64,000 nucleotides of DNA from Buxus sempervirens. Taxonomy: Eukaryota > Streptophyta > Magnoliopsida > Buxales > Buxaceae. Of the stretch, positions 10,737 to 22,640 are shown one piece after another; positions within the stretch are counted from its first letter, which is position 1; the number at the start of each line of letters is the position of its first letter. A program made the position numbers and the translations under genes. The stretch is taken from NCBI GenBank assembly GCA_947561395.2, contig OX387188.1, positions 12,550,061 to 12,614,060 of the forward strand, given 5' to 3'. The notes under the pieces were generated by a model. It saw only the letters and a program-made list of their open reading frames with translations, was not told the origin of the DNA and ran no database searches.

Positions 10737-12903
10737 AGAGTCACCTTGCGGATGAATGGCAAAGAGAAGAAGAATCTCATTTTTGCGCCTGGCATTTCTG
10801 TCGACATGGTTGACGAGCTTAGTCCTTTGAAGTTTTTCATTTTGAGAGGGAAGCAGCCAATGATTTGGCGTCACTTCCTGGCTTCAAAGTTTCCTTACCC
10901 TTTGCTTTTTGGGTTTTTGTAGGCAACTCTTCAGCATTTAATTTAAGTTTGAAAGAGATTAGATTGGACTTGAGCTCGTCAACCTGTTTCGGCGTTGATG
11001 CCAGACACTTGACGATATTCTTTTCTTCTTGTTTGTTCCATTAAAGCTTTTAAGTGACTTCAGACTTCAGACTCTTTTTGTGTCTTTTACTTGAGCCTTT
11101 TAATAGTTTTTTTTTAGGGATTTGATGGCCAAGGGTTGGTTTGGGATGCGGGATGGCTGGAGAAAGGAGGAAAGAGCGGAGGGGGAGCTGCTGTCGGTGA
11201 GGAGGTGCTTCCAGCGCTGTCCAGTGCCTTAAGGGGGCTCACACACTTGCTCTACTCTATTTAGAAAAGTGTAACATCAAAAATTACAAAAGGGGCCATC
11301 TTGCCCGATGATATCTTCATTTATCCTGATTCTTCTTCATGTCTTGTCATTCCTTCTTCTGCAGCGCTTTTTGGTTGGTCTTCCCTTTTGCAGAGGCTCT
11401 CTAGCTTGGAGGGACTATTGCTGGGGATTGGGCAAGAATCTTTCCCTTATTGCCCTTATGTCGGGTCGAGCCTTGTGTCTGACAAGCGTGGGGGTTCCCT
11501 GGGGAAGGATGCTCCACTGGGGATAAGTGGGGATTCCTCATGCTGTCATTATTTTTTTGTAAAGCCTTTTCCCTCTGCTCCGGTGTGAGTTCCTTATGCT
11601 CGTTTGCGCTCTTATTGAGCGCGAGAGACTCCACCAGGGATTGATGCGAGCTTGTTTGTCTTCTTTCCGCTCTTCTTCGCAAAGCCGCCCTCTTCAGACT
11701 GGACGAGGCTTGGGAAGTCTACATCATCAGGTATTACTCTCTTATTGCTTGAGAGGACTCTACTGGGGATGTAAGGGTGTCGTCCCTTGTTTACTGAAGG
11801 CCTTCCACTGGGGATTTTGGAAGGTATTATTCTCCGTTTACCGAAGGAACTCCATTGGGGATTTTGGAGAAGACGTCCGTCATCCCACTTTCGCCGTACC
11901 TGTGGAGGCAGGAAAAGACAACAAGTTAGTCGTGGAATAGCTGGGGGAATGCAAAACACTTCTCTTATTCTCTCCTTGCTTTGAGCCTTTTGCCCATTCC
12001 AGCTAGAGAGGGCCTCTGCCAAGGTTAAGAGATTATCAACTTAGGTTAGTAGCCCAACGTGGAGCTCAAAACAGTTAAGCAGAACAATTATAGAGAAAGC
12101 AGGTGTGTCAGTGTGTGCCTGTGTTCGCAATATCAAAGAAATTTCCGGGGTTAGACAGGACTCGGAGTGCTTGGTATTTTCCGTAGCATTGTCATCATAG
12201 GCCACTGTGGAGTCTTTGACTCGGGCGCAAACTGCTGGTCTGGACCCCTCAGATCTGTGTATCTTCCCCAGTTTACTGTCTGCCGTTGTCACCGTTCTTT
12301 CTGTACCTTGCTCTGCTCAATCCAAATGCGACTAGTTTTTTTTTGACTAACCACACACAACGCCCTCTTTTCGGGTTTTCGCTATGTCCAGCCTCTCTGG
12401 GAGGTTCTGAATTCCGTCATCGCTGATGAACATAGACTCAACTGTTTGCCCTAATCATTCTTTTTGGGATCTGAGAGGTCTTAGAGATAGGACAAAACAT
12501 AGGCCTGCTCTTGGTTATGAAAGAAAGGATAAGTGGTTCAAAAGGCTTATTTATTTGGGTTTGCAAAGTGTGCTACTTTTATTGCTGATGGGACTTACAT
12601 CCTGGCTTATCTGTATCTCTATTTTTGTTGGGTAAAATTTCCCCATTTTTTTGTTTCTTTCTTTTCTTTTCTTTTTCTATTGCACTTTCTTCTCTTTTTT
12701 GAAGTTTTTTTGGGTAGGAATGCCATGTTTCTTTTTGCTTTACCAGGAATGCCCTTTTTGGTGTGTAGGACACTTGCAATGGGTTGAAAGAATTTTAAGG
12801 CTCAAAATTGTCTAACTAGGGGAGAATTTAAGGTATTTGGAAGGATTTACAGTTTAAAGGAGAGTCAAGGATGGCCTCCCTTCATTTCCCAATCAGAACG
12901 ATC
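10737..12903 (-). other. T1 3' untranslated region
   Basis: About 2.2 kb lies between the integrase stop and the polypurine tract. No conserved protein is visible. It is colinear with T2 52950-55157, which shows it belongs to the element. Its notable content is the set of PBS-like repeats at 11413-11862. The frames at 11301-12022 and 12426-12787 have no recognisable domain and are not preserved as open frames in T2. Confidence 0.75.
11413..11862 (-). repeat. Six primer-tRNA-like repeats in T1 3' UTR
   Basis: Read on the plus strand, motifs like GACTCTACTGGGGAT recur at 11413-11427, 11512-11524, 11627-11640, 11756-11770, 11803-11815 and 11849-11862. On the element RNA strand they read as TCCCCAGTAGAGTC and variants, the near complement of the element's own PBS (GACTCTGCTGGGGA). 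T2 has the equivalent set at 54016-54465. Confidence 0.75.
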
Positions 12904-13963
12904 TTAGGCGTAGTACAGTTTGACTGCGTCTGCATTTATCGGCTTAGGAAAAATTGCCCTGTCCATTTCTTGTAGGATAAGTGCTCCTCGGGACAGATTT
13001 TTGTGGACTACGAATGGCCCTTCGTAGTTCGGCTTGAATTTCCCTCTATTGTCCTTTTGGTGAGGAAAGATTCTTTTCAACATTAGGTCTCCCATCTTGA
13101 ACTGTCGTGGCTTCACCTTCTTGTTGTAGGCTCGCGCCACCCTCTGTTGATAGAGCTGGCCATGGCACAAAGCCTTGACCCTCTTTTCATCCAATAATTG
13201 CAACTGGTCAAATCTGGATTCTTCCCATTCGACGTCATTGATCTCTGCTTCCTTTAGAATCCTGAGCGACGGAATCTGTACTTCCATGGGGAGGACTGCT
13301 TCCATTCCGTACACCAAGGAGAAAGGAGTTGCCCCGGTCGATGTTCTGATTGATGTCCGGTAGGCGTGCAGTGCATACGGCAGCTTCTCGTGCGAGTCTC
13401 TATAGGTGACTACCATTTTCTCTAGTATCTTCTTCAGATTCTTGTTGGTGGCCTCTACTACTCCATTCATCTTGGGCCGGTATGCCGTGGAGTTTAGATG
13501 TCTGATCTTCACACATCTTTTCCATGTCCTTGTTGTTCAGATTCTTTGCATTGTCCGTGATGATTACCTCTGGTACTCCGTAGTGACAGACTATATTGTT
13601 TTTGATAAACTTGAGCACATGAGATTTCTTTACATCCACGAACGACATGGCCTCTACCCACTTGGTGAAATAGTTAATTGCCACTAAGATGAACCGATGC
13701 CCGTTCGAAGCCGTTGGATGAACCTGGCCTATCATGTCGATTCCCCAGATGGCGAACAGCCAAGGTGACGTCATGGAGTACAGCATATTTGGTGGTGCAT
13801 GGATGTTGTCAGCATAAATCTGACATAATAGACATTTTCTGACATGGGCGTAGCAGTCTGCTTCCATGGTCATCCAATAATAGCCCATTCTTAGAATCTT
13901 CCTTGCTAGCATATGCCCATTCATGTGTGCACCGCACAACCCTCCATGGACTTCCTCAATCAA
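12904..13963 (-). pseudogene. T1 integrase (frameshifted)
   Basis: Integrase inserts the cDNA into the host chromosome. The N-terminal part (13400-13963, 187 residues) has an HHCC-type zinc region (two His near residues 6 and 13; Cys 44 and 47 in CLLC) and catalytic Asp 76 (WGIDMIG) and Asp 137 (ITDNAK). A frameshift near 13500 moves the rest to another frame (12904-13512), where the catalytic Glu is residue 20 (NGVVEATN) and a GPF motif (EGPFVV) marks the C-terminal module. All three acidic residues are thus present but not in one frame. It follows the RNase H pair, the usual Ty3/gypsy order. Confidence 0.9.
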
Positions 13964-13966
13964 CTT

Positions 13967-15127
13967 CTACGCCTCGGATTCTCTGACACATAGCAGTAGG
14001 GAGTTGTTGTATGATTTCTTGTACAATCTGCCCCCACTGTAGAAGTATTGCCCTGCCAACCTCTGGATAGTTCGCTTCTCTGCAACTGAGGCACCTTCTG
14101 GCAGAATCCTGTTCCTTATGTATCTCTCTACGTCTGTGTACCAAGTCTCTTCTTCGGGTGTGCTTTCCTCAACACTGAAGCAGTAAACAGGGTAGCGCCG
14201 AACTTCTATCTCCAATGGTTGCACCCAAGTATCATCCGTGATGGTAGCCATTGCTGCCAGTGTAGCTAGTGCATCCGCAAATTGGTTCCCGTCCTGTGGC
14301 ATGTAGTCAAATGTTACGCTTTCAAATTCCTCTTCTAATTCCTTGACCAGCTCTTGGTATGGCACTACCTTCACATCTCGGGTCCTCCAGTCTCCCATCA
14401 CTTGATAGATGATAAGACTTGAATCACCGAACACTTTTAGCTCTTGTATATGCATCTCGATTGCTGCTCGCAAGCCTAACACACATGCTTCATATTCGGC
14501 CATGTTGCTAGTGCAATCAAACAGAAGTTTTGCTGCTATCGGGTGATGAACACCGTCTGGGGAGATTAACACTGCTCTGATCCCCTTTACATTTACATTG
14601 ACCGCCCCGTCAAAGAACATCTGCCACTTGGTTTCTTCTACCTCTTCTGCGGACTCGATACACATCACATCTTCATCCGGGAAGTGGGTCAGGAGGGGTT
14701 GGTAGTCTGGCAGGGGATGCTCTACCAAGTGATCTGCCACAGCTTGCCCTTTTATCGCCTTTCTAGTCGTGTAGACAATGTCGTACTCAGACAAAAGGAC
14801 TTGCCACCTGGCAACCCTACCAGTGGAGATCGGCTTCTCAAAGATGTATTTCAATGGATCCAGATTGGAGATCAGTAAGACTGTGTGACTAAGCAAATAG
14901 TGTCGGAGCTTTTGGGCTGCCCAGACCGAGGCGCAACACGTCTTTTCAAGCACTGTATATTTGACCTCGATGTTGGTGAATTTCTTGCTCAGGTAATAGA
15001 TTGCTTGTTCTTTCCTTCCTTTCTCATCGTGTTGCCCTAACACACATCCTACAGCCGTCTCGGAGACTGTCAGATACATAATCAAGGGTCGTCCCAGGAC
15101 CGGCGGGACCAATGTCGGCGGACTCAT
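13967..15127 (-). pseudogene. T1 RNase H plus second, archaeal-type RNase H
   Basis: This open stretch of 386 residues holds two RNase H domains. The first (about residues 10-100) is the usual Ty3/gypsy RNase H, with YLTVSETAVGCVLGQ and the HYLL..LISNLDPLKYIFEKP segment. The second (about 165-290) has FFDGAVN, NMAEYEACVLGLRAA and FGDSSLII, the pattern of the additional archaeal-type RNase H that defines the Tat lineage. RNase H removes genomic RNA during reverse transcription; why Tat elements keep two is not settled. The fragment ends at a stop just before integrase and would be part of one pol polyprotein. Confidence 0.92.
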
Positions 15128-15136
15128 CAGATAGGC

Positions 15137-16038
15137 CTTGATCTTATCAAACGCTACCTAGCACTCTTCATTCCAAACCACAGGGTTGTCTTTCTTTAGC
15201 AGCTTGAATATGGGCTCACACACAGGGGTCATCTGTGCGATAAATCGGCTGATATACTACAATCTGCCCAGGAAACCTCTTACTTCCTTTTCTGTCGACG
15301 GAGGAGGCATCTCCAGAATTGCCTTTGCTTTGACGGGGTCAACCTCAATGCCTCGTTTGCCTACTATGAATCCTAGTAGCTTTCCTGAAGTAACTCCAAA
15401 TACGCACTTGTTTGGGTTGAGCCGGAGCTTGTGCTCTCTGAGTCTGTCAAACATTTTTCCAAGGTTGACCAAGTGGTCTTCTTCTTCCTTAGACTTTGCG
15501 ATCATGTCATCCACATACACTTCCATCTCCTTGTGCATCATGTCGTGGAATATTGAGGTCATTGCACACTGATACGTAGCACTTGCATTTTTCAGTCCGA
15601 AAGGCATCACACGGTAACAGTAAGTGCCCCAGTGCGTGATAAAGGATGTTTTCTCCATATCCTCAGGTGCATCCTTATCTGGTTATAACCAGAGAAGCTG
15701 TCCATGAAAGAGAACATCGAATGCGTTGCAGTATTGTCAACCAGTACATCAATGTGCGGCAATGGGAAGTCGTCCTTCGGACTTGCTCTATTCAGATCTC
15801 TATAGTCAACACACATCCTGACTTTCCTGTCTTTCTTGGGAACCGGCACGATGTTGGCTAACCATTCCGGATAGTGAGTTACTTGCAGGAATCCGGCATC
15901 CAACTGCTTGGTGACCTCTTCCTTGATCTTTAGGGCCCATTCCGGCTTCGTGCGCCTAAGCTTCTATTTCACAGGTATGGCCTCAGACTTTGTTGGTAAC
16001 TTATACACAACCAAGTCCATGTCTAACCCGGGCATATC
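15137..16038 (-). pseudogene. T1 reverse transcriptase (broken)
   Basis: The RT core is spread over two frames. 15607-15903 has the fingers (WLANIVPVPKKD..VRMCVDYRDLN) and palm start (FSFMDSFSGYNQI). 15257-15658 has the YRVMPFGLKNA block and the catalytic YVDD at 15506-15517. Stops follow FLGRL and precede VAFDKIK, and a frameshift lies near 15640. The N-terminal edge continues from the frame ending at 16039. RT copies the genomic RNA starting from the tRNA primer. The catalytic aspartates are intact, the frame is not. Confidence 0.9.
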
Positions 16039-17088
16039 CTAGTATGACCATGCAAACACGTTAGAATAAGATTTAAGAAAATCAAACATCTGTTTTCTCA
16101 ATAATGGTGACAGCCTTTTACCAATTTGGAGGATCCTTGGTTGTGCTATTTCACCTATGTCAATTGGCTCTGTTTCCTCAATGTTGGCCTGGGGACCCTT
16201 TTCATGCCTTTCCAATGCAAGTTGGAATTCTAGCGGGGTTTCCCATGATTCATTGTCGTCCTCATGCTCGAAAGGCTCACAGGGGACGATGTTTGAATCT
16301 ACTTGCTCCGATGGGCAAGTGCCGCAATCTGACTTATCGAGTTCTTGCTTGTTTTCAGGATTGGACACTGGCTCATGCATTTCATTTATGATTGCCATCT
16401 GCACTGGCTTTTCAATTTCTTTTTGTTCTTTTTGTTCAATTATGGCAATCTCATTACCTATCCCATGCCCTGGATCTTCCAGGTGTGCGTCGGGATCGAC
16501 ACTAAGATTGCGATGCTCAAGTTGCTTATTTTTGTTACTTTCATTTTCAAACAGATGCAAGTAGTAGGAAGCATTCAGATATTCATTGAAATTTTCAGCA
16601 GTAGCTACAACAGAAATTTCAGAGGTGACAGAAACCCCCTTTGGGATAGCAGCTTTGCTGATTGCAAAAGGCGTGGCGCTCCAGTTCTTCGGTGGTGCCT
16701 CGTCTTTCTTGTTGATAGCAATCGTCTTCTCTGGCTCTCCTGCCAGTACCATGTTGGCGCTCTCGTAAGACGAGATGTAGATAAGATCATGTGCTGCACC
16801 TCCAACTGGCTTGTTCTGGCTTCTCTCTGATCGGGGGCCGGACTCTAACGATACCCTTACCCATGATCCACTGAGGGGGATTGCTATTGGTATCTCATCC
16901 TCGGGTGGCGTGTATGCGATGGTGACTCCGTTGGCCGGGTCAACTCTGGGGGGTGCAAACATTATGGGTATTCCAATTGGTATCCCGGGCACCGTAGAAG
17001 AGTAAGCTGGTGGTGCCCATTTGCCGTAGGCTGCATGGTACACTTCTTCCGATACTGGCCCTAGGACCTGAAGCATACTACGGAACAT
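16039..17088 (-). pseudogene. T1 pol linker between protease and RT
   Basis: This is an open stretch of 349 residues with low-complexity, acidic middle part and no known fold. Its C-terminal end (RKQMFDFLKSYSNVFAWSY) is the conserved lead-in to the Tat RT domain. The stop at the end replaces one codon; coding similarity continues directly into the RT. The same linker is present in T2 at about 32100-33140. Confidence 0.8.
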
Positions 17089-17376
17089 CCGGTTCAGACC
17101 GTCATGAGTCCCTGGGTACTGGATATAGGGAGGTGGGGGAGGTGACTTTGGCCTGAGGGTTGGCGCTCCTGAGCTGTCTCACCCTTCCATCATGCAGACA
17201 TACATGATCGGACCTTCCTCTTTGGATTCTTCAACAGGAGCAGGTGGTGGCACTTCCATCATAATCGCAGGGTTGACCGGGATCCCATCAGGAATGAACT
17301 GTTCATCTAGTGGGGTGAAGGACACGGTGACCTCGTCAATAGAGTCCAGGGCGACCAGTGCTGGCAGGCCATTTGG

Positions 17377-18555
17377 CTACCCCTCAGGAGCCAACGGGTC
17401 TACTTCCACTATATCTCCAATCATTTCCATAGATGGTGGCTCCTCCCAGAGCATCTGAGCCAGGCCTTGCAGGTAGTCCTCTTCTATGGCAGGGGTGTCC
17501 AGAAACTCATCTCCCCACCCTTGGGGAACTATGTTCTCGATGGCTTGGGCTGCCCTATGCTCCATGTTGGTGAAGCGGTGGTACAAGTTCTCGTGCATGC
17601 ATACAGGCCAGTGGGGGTCTCTTCCTTCAATTCTGGCTCTTTTCCTTTCGGCACGGTTCCCAAGGAGTCGGGAATAGTCTTCCGGCTGTGGCCTGAACCC
17701 CAGTCCAAACCCAGTAGTCTGCTCGTAAGGTTGGATGGCTACCCTAATGCCTTGCTTATACTTGCCCAGTCCTTCGCCTGCTCGGAGGCCCCAATCTGCA
17801 TAGTTAGCAGCGCTAAACATCCTCTTTCTTTTCCTCTTCGAGAGTCGTTGCCCCCTTTCAGATTCGGGGATATGATTTACTTGCACCATCTCCACAGCTT
17901 GGAAATTGAGTGTGGTGGGTAACTCATAATCCACATAGGATGCTCCGACCCTTTCAAACTCTCGGTGATCCTCCGCATGTACTGTGATCAACTCATCACC
18001 CGATACGAATCGGACCATCCTGTGCAGTGTGGAAGATACTGCTCCTACCTGATGCAGCCAAGGCCTCCCAATCATTAAGTTAAATGAGGCGTTGATATCC
18101 ATGAGTTTGAACTCCATGGTAAAGGGCCTATCTGCAATTATGATCACCAAAGTGACCTCTCCCAGTGAGTCTCTTCTGGCGTTGTCGAAGCCTCTGACAT
18201 TATGAGCGCTTGGCTTGATCATTGAAGGATCCAATTGTAAACTGTGAAATGTCCTCATCGGGCATATGTTCAAAGCCGACCCGTTGTTAATCATGGCACG
18301 TTTTACGATGAGATCCGCACACTTCACGGTTATATAGAGCGGCTCGGTGTGATTGCACCCTTCAGATGGCAGGTCTACTTCAGAAAAGGAGATAGCCTGG
18401 GGTGCCATGATTACTGACACCACTGCCCCTAACTGCTCAGGGTCAATATCCGCTGGTACGTGTGCGTTACCCAGGACCTTCATCAGCACTGCCCGGTGCT
18501 TCTCTGAGTCAATTAAGAGTCTCATTATGGAAATCTGGGCGGGTACCTTGTTCAA
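17377..18555 (-). pseudogene. T1 aspartic protease with G-patch region, catalytic Asp lost
   Basis: This 392-residue stretch holds the retropepsin-like domain (about residues 65-190), recognised by the active-site block AMINNGSALNICP and the late block MIGRPWLHQVGA. The family has Asp in the first position of the D-x-G triad; here residue 90 is Asn (codon near 18286-18288), so the enzyme should be dead. Residues about 251-285 (NYADWGLRAGEGLGKY) look like a G-patch, often found after the protease in Tat elements. Protease would cut the polyprotein. Stops flank it on both sides (17374 and 18556-18570). Confidence 0.85.
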
Positions 18556-18570
18556 CTGTTGGAGAAGATC

Positions 18571-21247
18571 TTATTCAGGAGTGTAGATGCTGTAGTGCAA
18601 ATCTGTGACTTCCTCTTCTGTGGCCCTTCCCTTTCTCTTGAGGGTCGGTGGCAATTCTGTGACGACGTCCTTCCCTTTTTCTTTCCTTTTTGCTTCTGCT
18701 TCTACTTCCTCCTCTAGTGCGGCTGGGGGATCAGTGTTTATGTACCGACCGGATTGGGTGATCCGATCGACTTTTGCTTCAGTGGTAGTGGTGGTGGCTT
18801 GATGGTAGAAAGATTGGGTGGGGTAAGGTGGGGGTACCGTGTTGTATGAGGGTGGTTCCAGGTTGAGTTGTGAGAGGTTGAGGGTGGGTGGTTCAAATGA
18901 AAGGGAGAAGGGGTCTTGTTGAGGCGAGTCCATGATGTCATGGATGTTGAGGGCGGAGGGGTTGGTGAGAGGGGTGGAGTAGAAAAACTCTTGGTCTGTG
19001 GGTGGGTGGAAATGCACCAGAGGAAGATCAGTAGGGAAGTCATTGCCGCCTTCTTCAACGACGTTTATTGTCTCATTTTCTTCTTGGGAGTTCACTGCTG
19101 ATTCGTCTTCTGAGTCTGTATCAGCAGACTCGTCCGAGCTCTCATACGGATCAGGCGGGTTTATGAGTTCAGGTGTGGATGGTGGTTCCTCTTCCGCTGT
19201 GCCGTGAGGGGGGACGAACCACTCATGCATGTTGTATGGGAGGGGGACGGGATTAGACTCAAGTGATGACGAGTCGGTAAAGTATGTCAGATAGGGGTGT
19301 GGCCCCGACGTCGTGGACATGCCCTCTGGCGGCCATCCGGTGGATAACTGGGGAGGCACCCTTGAACTGCCCACTGAAGCGTCCGAGATCTGCGGCCTAT
19401 CCCGGATCTGGAGTCCACTGGAGCTGCCCACTCCTTCTTTGTGTGGAGGGGATGGGGAATCACTGATCCATCCGCATTGTATGGGGGTTCCATGGCCCCG
19501 TGACTTCCTCACTGCTCTGCGGTTCATCCTCGATCGCACATATGTAGACGTCTGCACTTTGCTTAACTGCAATTGTTGTCGAGTGGGTTTCTGCTCGAAG
19601 CTGCACCTTCACTATCTGCCCTGGTCGGCCAATAAGTACCAAAGGGTCGAGCTGCCCGGTGCCCTGATCACTGCTCACTTGATTCGCCGTCCTACTATTG
19701 GAGGCTTTTGAGTGATCGGGGAGAGGATTGGTAGTCACGCCGGCTGCTGGAGTCTGAGCGGGCGGTGCCGAGGGGTCGACCGTGATGCGTTTACTGTCAA
19801 TTAAGTCCTGGATGTCGTGCCTTAGATCCCAGCACCGATTGGTATGGTGCCCTGGAGCACCAGAGTGGTACTCGCACCACTCCGCCGCATTGTAACTCCT
19901 GGCGTTGACCAATCTAGGGTTCGGGGGTTTAGCTTGTACGTACCCCTTCTTCAGCAAAGTTGGCAGTAACTCTACTGGCGCATATGGGAGTGGAGTGAAA
20001 ACCCGTTTCATCCTAGCCTCCATCTCTTCTCTCGTCCTTCTTACCCCTTGATAAGCGGTTTGTCCGGTCCCTTGAGGTGCCACTGCCTCTGGTCCTTGAG
20101 AGAAATGGTGGGGTTGCGCGGGATATACATAGTTCACCGCCTGCTATTCTTGCCTCCTGGGCTCTTGCCCCTGGTTTTTGCTAGCCTGCCTTGACACTGG
20201 CCTCCTTGGTGCGGCACTCTGCCCACTGCTATCTATTTTCCCGGCCCTCACTGCGTCTTCAATCCGGTCCGCGGTCAAGATCAGGTCATTGAAATTCAAC
20301 GTACTTTGCCCCAGCATCAAAGTGAAGAAAGGCTGACCCAATGACGCGATAAACAAGGATGTCATCTCCTGTTCCAACAATGGTGGCTATACCAATGCTA
20401 CCAATTCTTTCCAGCGCTTGGCATACTCTCTCACTGTCTCTTGGCTCTTCTTAGCCAGTCTCTGCAACTCTGCCCTTGTCTGTACTATCTAACTGTTCAG
20501 GCGGTACTGTTGGATAAAGACCGCTGCCAGGTCATTCCATGTTTTCATCTTAGCCTTATCCAGACTCAAGAACCAAGAATAAGCTGCCCCGGTTAGCGAC
20601 TTCTGGAAGAACTGCACCATAATCCGTTCTTCCTTGGCGTATTGGCACATGTCGCCAGAATAGGACCTCAGATGGTTCAGGGGGCACCCGGTGCCGTCAA
20701 ACTGGTGCAACTCAGGGCATTTGAACTTAGCCGGGAGTTGGATGTCCGAAAAGAAATAGAGGCTTTCCAGGGTAACCTCACTCTGCACTGTACTAGGCTG
20801 GAGCTATTTGAGCTACTCCTTCAGGGTGCCCATTTCTGCCCTGTTCTCCTCCCTTACTGCTGTCAGCTTCTCCTCAAACTGCACTTCCCAGGTTCTGTAC
20901 CAGTCCTCATCACCCTGTCCCAGATGGATAGGCAGAAATTGATCTTGTTGTGCCACATGAAATGGCGCTGCCGGTGGTGGTGGTGGTGGTGGTGCTAAGG
21001 GAGGGGGGTTTACTGGACGCGGCGGTGGCACCGCCTCCGCTGGTGGCGGGAATTGTGGCTGCGGCTATGGCTGCTGGGCGACTGGTACCACTGGCGGGGC
21101 CTGCCTCAATTCTCTCAGCTCTGTCATCAGTTCTTGGATGATGGAGCTCATGCTATCCATTTTCTGCTGCATCTTGTTAACTACTTGCGTATGACTGAAC
21201 TCTGCAGGATGCTGCCCTGGAGGTGTCTGTTCTCCTTGCTGTTCCAT
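18571..21247 (-). pseudogene. T1 gag with C-terminal extension
   Basis: Gag forms the particle and binds RNA. It begins at ATG 21245-21247 (MEQQGEQTPPGQ), with a coiled-coil-like QKMDSMSSIIQELM segment, then a proline-rich stretch (20813-21031). The capsid-like region (20489-20788) has FQKSLTGAAYSWFLSLD. After more capsid (20144-20380) a Cys/His motif CEYHSGAPGHHTNRC sits at about 19834-19876. The last part (18571-19572) is acidic and Ser/Pro-rich. At least five in-frame stops interrupt it (near 21062, 20810, 20486, 20141 and 18568); several are TAG where CAG would fit. Protease follows after a further stop. Confidence 0.88.
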
Positions 21248-21278
21248 ATCGAGCCTCCTCCTCGATCTTAACAGGTAC

Positions 21279-21290
21279 GGACTTCTGAAA
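21279..21290 (-). other. Candidate splice acceptor before T1 gag
   Basis: TTTCAG on the minus strand (21285-21290) after a T-containing stretch, 38 bases before the gag ATG. Joined to the LTR donor it would remove the PBS and the ORF1 leader. This is inference only; no transcript is available. Confidence 0.25.
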
Positions 21291-21417
21291 GCAATTTTTG
21301 GTACCTGGTGGACAGTTGACGGGTATTAGTGCAATTTTACAGTAATTGGTTATGCAATTTATTTGATAGAATCTGTTTCTTCGATTTATGCTATTTTTTT
21401 AATTGGATTTGGACTAA

Positions 21418-21905
21418 CTAATCTATTTTAGCTACCCTAAGGCAACAAGAGAAGAGAACCTGATTTTGAAACAACTGATCTGTTTTGGTTACCCGCAGAT
21501 AACCGGGAAAGAGAACCCTAATGATTTTTGAAGACTGATCTATTTTGGCTGTCCTAAGACGACCGGGGAAGAGAACCCTGATGACCGAATCTATTTTAGT
21601 TACCCGCAAGTAACCGGGGGAGAGAACCCTATTTTTTCTGAAAGCTAATTTTTCTGAAAGCTGATCTATTTTAGTCGCTCGGAAGCGACTGGGAAAGAGA
21701 ACCCGGTGACCGAATCTATTTTAGCTACCCGCAGGTAACTGGGAGAGAGAACCCTATTTTTTTGAAAGCTAATCTATTTTAGTCGCTCGGAAGCGACTGG
21801 GAAAGAGAACCCGATTCAACTGGTCTATTTTAGCCACTTGGCAAGGGAAGAGAACCTGGGGTCAAACTGATCTATTTTAGCCGTTTAGGCAAGGAAAGAG
21901 AACCT
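21418..21905 (-). repeat. Array of about nine hairpins in T1 leader
   Basis: Units of about 50-75 bases repeat nine times just upstream of gag. On the plus strand each has a constant left flank (TCTATTTTAG), a short stem-loop and a constant right flank (GGGAAAGAGAACC). The stems differ: GTTAC/GTAAC (near 21599), AGTCGCT/AGCGACT (near 21672 and 21780), GGTTA/TAACC (near 21488). The last two units are worn. Confidence 0.75.
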
Positions 21906-22115
21906 TCAATTTAAGGGGTTTTGTTTGAGCTCAGAATCATAGGGTTGGATCAATGCAGGGTCTCCGCAGGGGGTGAGCTGAAAAGCAGCACCCAGGCGTA
22001 CCTCAGCCAATCTCTAGTTCACTCACTGGCGGCGTCGGCGCCTAACTTCGGCTAGTAGTTCCCGGGCGTGCCTTGGCTAGCAGTTGGTTTAATCACCATT
22101 GACTTCGGCGCCTCA

Positions 22116-22640
22116 CAAAGGGGAAGGCTATGCTAGGACGCTCCTCCACCAATATCCGACTCATCCGTCGGCGTCTTCGGTGCCCTAAGAATTCCGCTAG
22201 TAGTACCCGGACGCTCCGCAGCCAATATCCGATTCAATCACCGGCAGCTTTGGTATCACTAAAAGGGGTAGGCTATGCCAGGAAGCTCCTCCACCAAAAT
22301 CCGACTCATCCGTCGGCGGCTTCGGTGCCCTAAGAATTCGGCTAGTAGTACCCGGACGCTCGGCAACCAATATCCGATTCAATCACCAGCGGCTTTGGTG
22401 TCACTAAAAGGGGTAGGCTATACCAGGACGCTCCTCCACCAAAATCTGACTCATCCGTCGACAGCTTCGGTGCCCTAAAAATTCGGCTAGTAGTACCCGG
22501 ACGCTCCACAACCAATATCCAATTCAATCATCGGCGGCTTTGGTGTCACTAAAAGGGGTAGGCTATGCCAGGACGCTCCTCCACGAATATCCGACTCATC
22601 CGTCGGCGGCTTCGGTGCCCTACAGGTTGGACCGAATGAT
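22116..22640 (-). repeat. 145-base tandem repeats in T1 leader
   Basis: Three and a half copies with period 145: AAAAGGGGTAGGCTAT starts at 22261, 22406 and 22551, with a first, more divergent start at 22116. A less regular related stretch covers about 21915-22115. No coding is visible. Confidence 0.85.

Noticed and set aside
11301..12022. Several overlapping frames in the T1 3' UTR
   Set aside because: They run over the PBS-like repeats on both strands and are not open in T2.
16345..16830. 161-residue plus-strand frame and other plus-strand frames at 16104-17922
   Set aside because: They are antisense shadows of T1 pol, which has clear domain matches on the minus strand.
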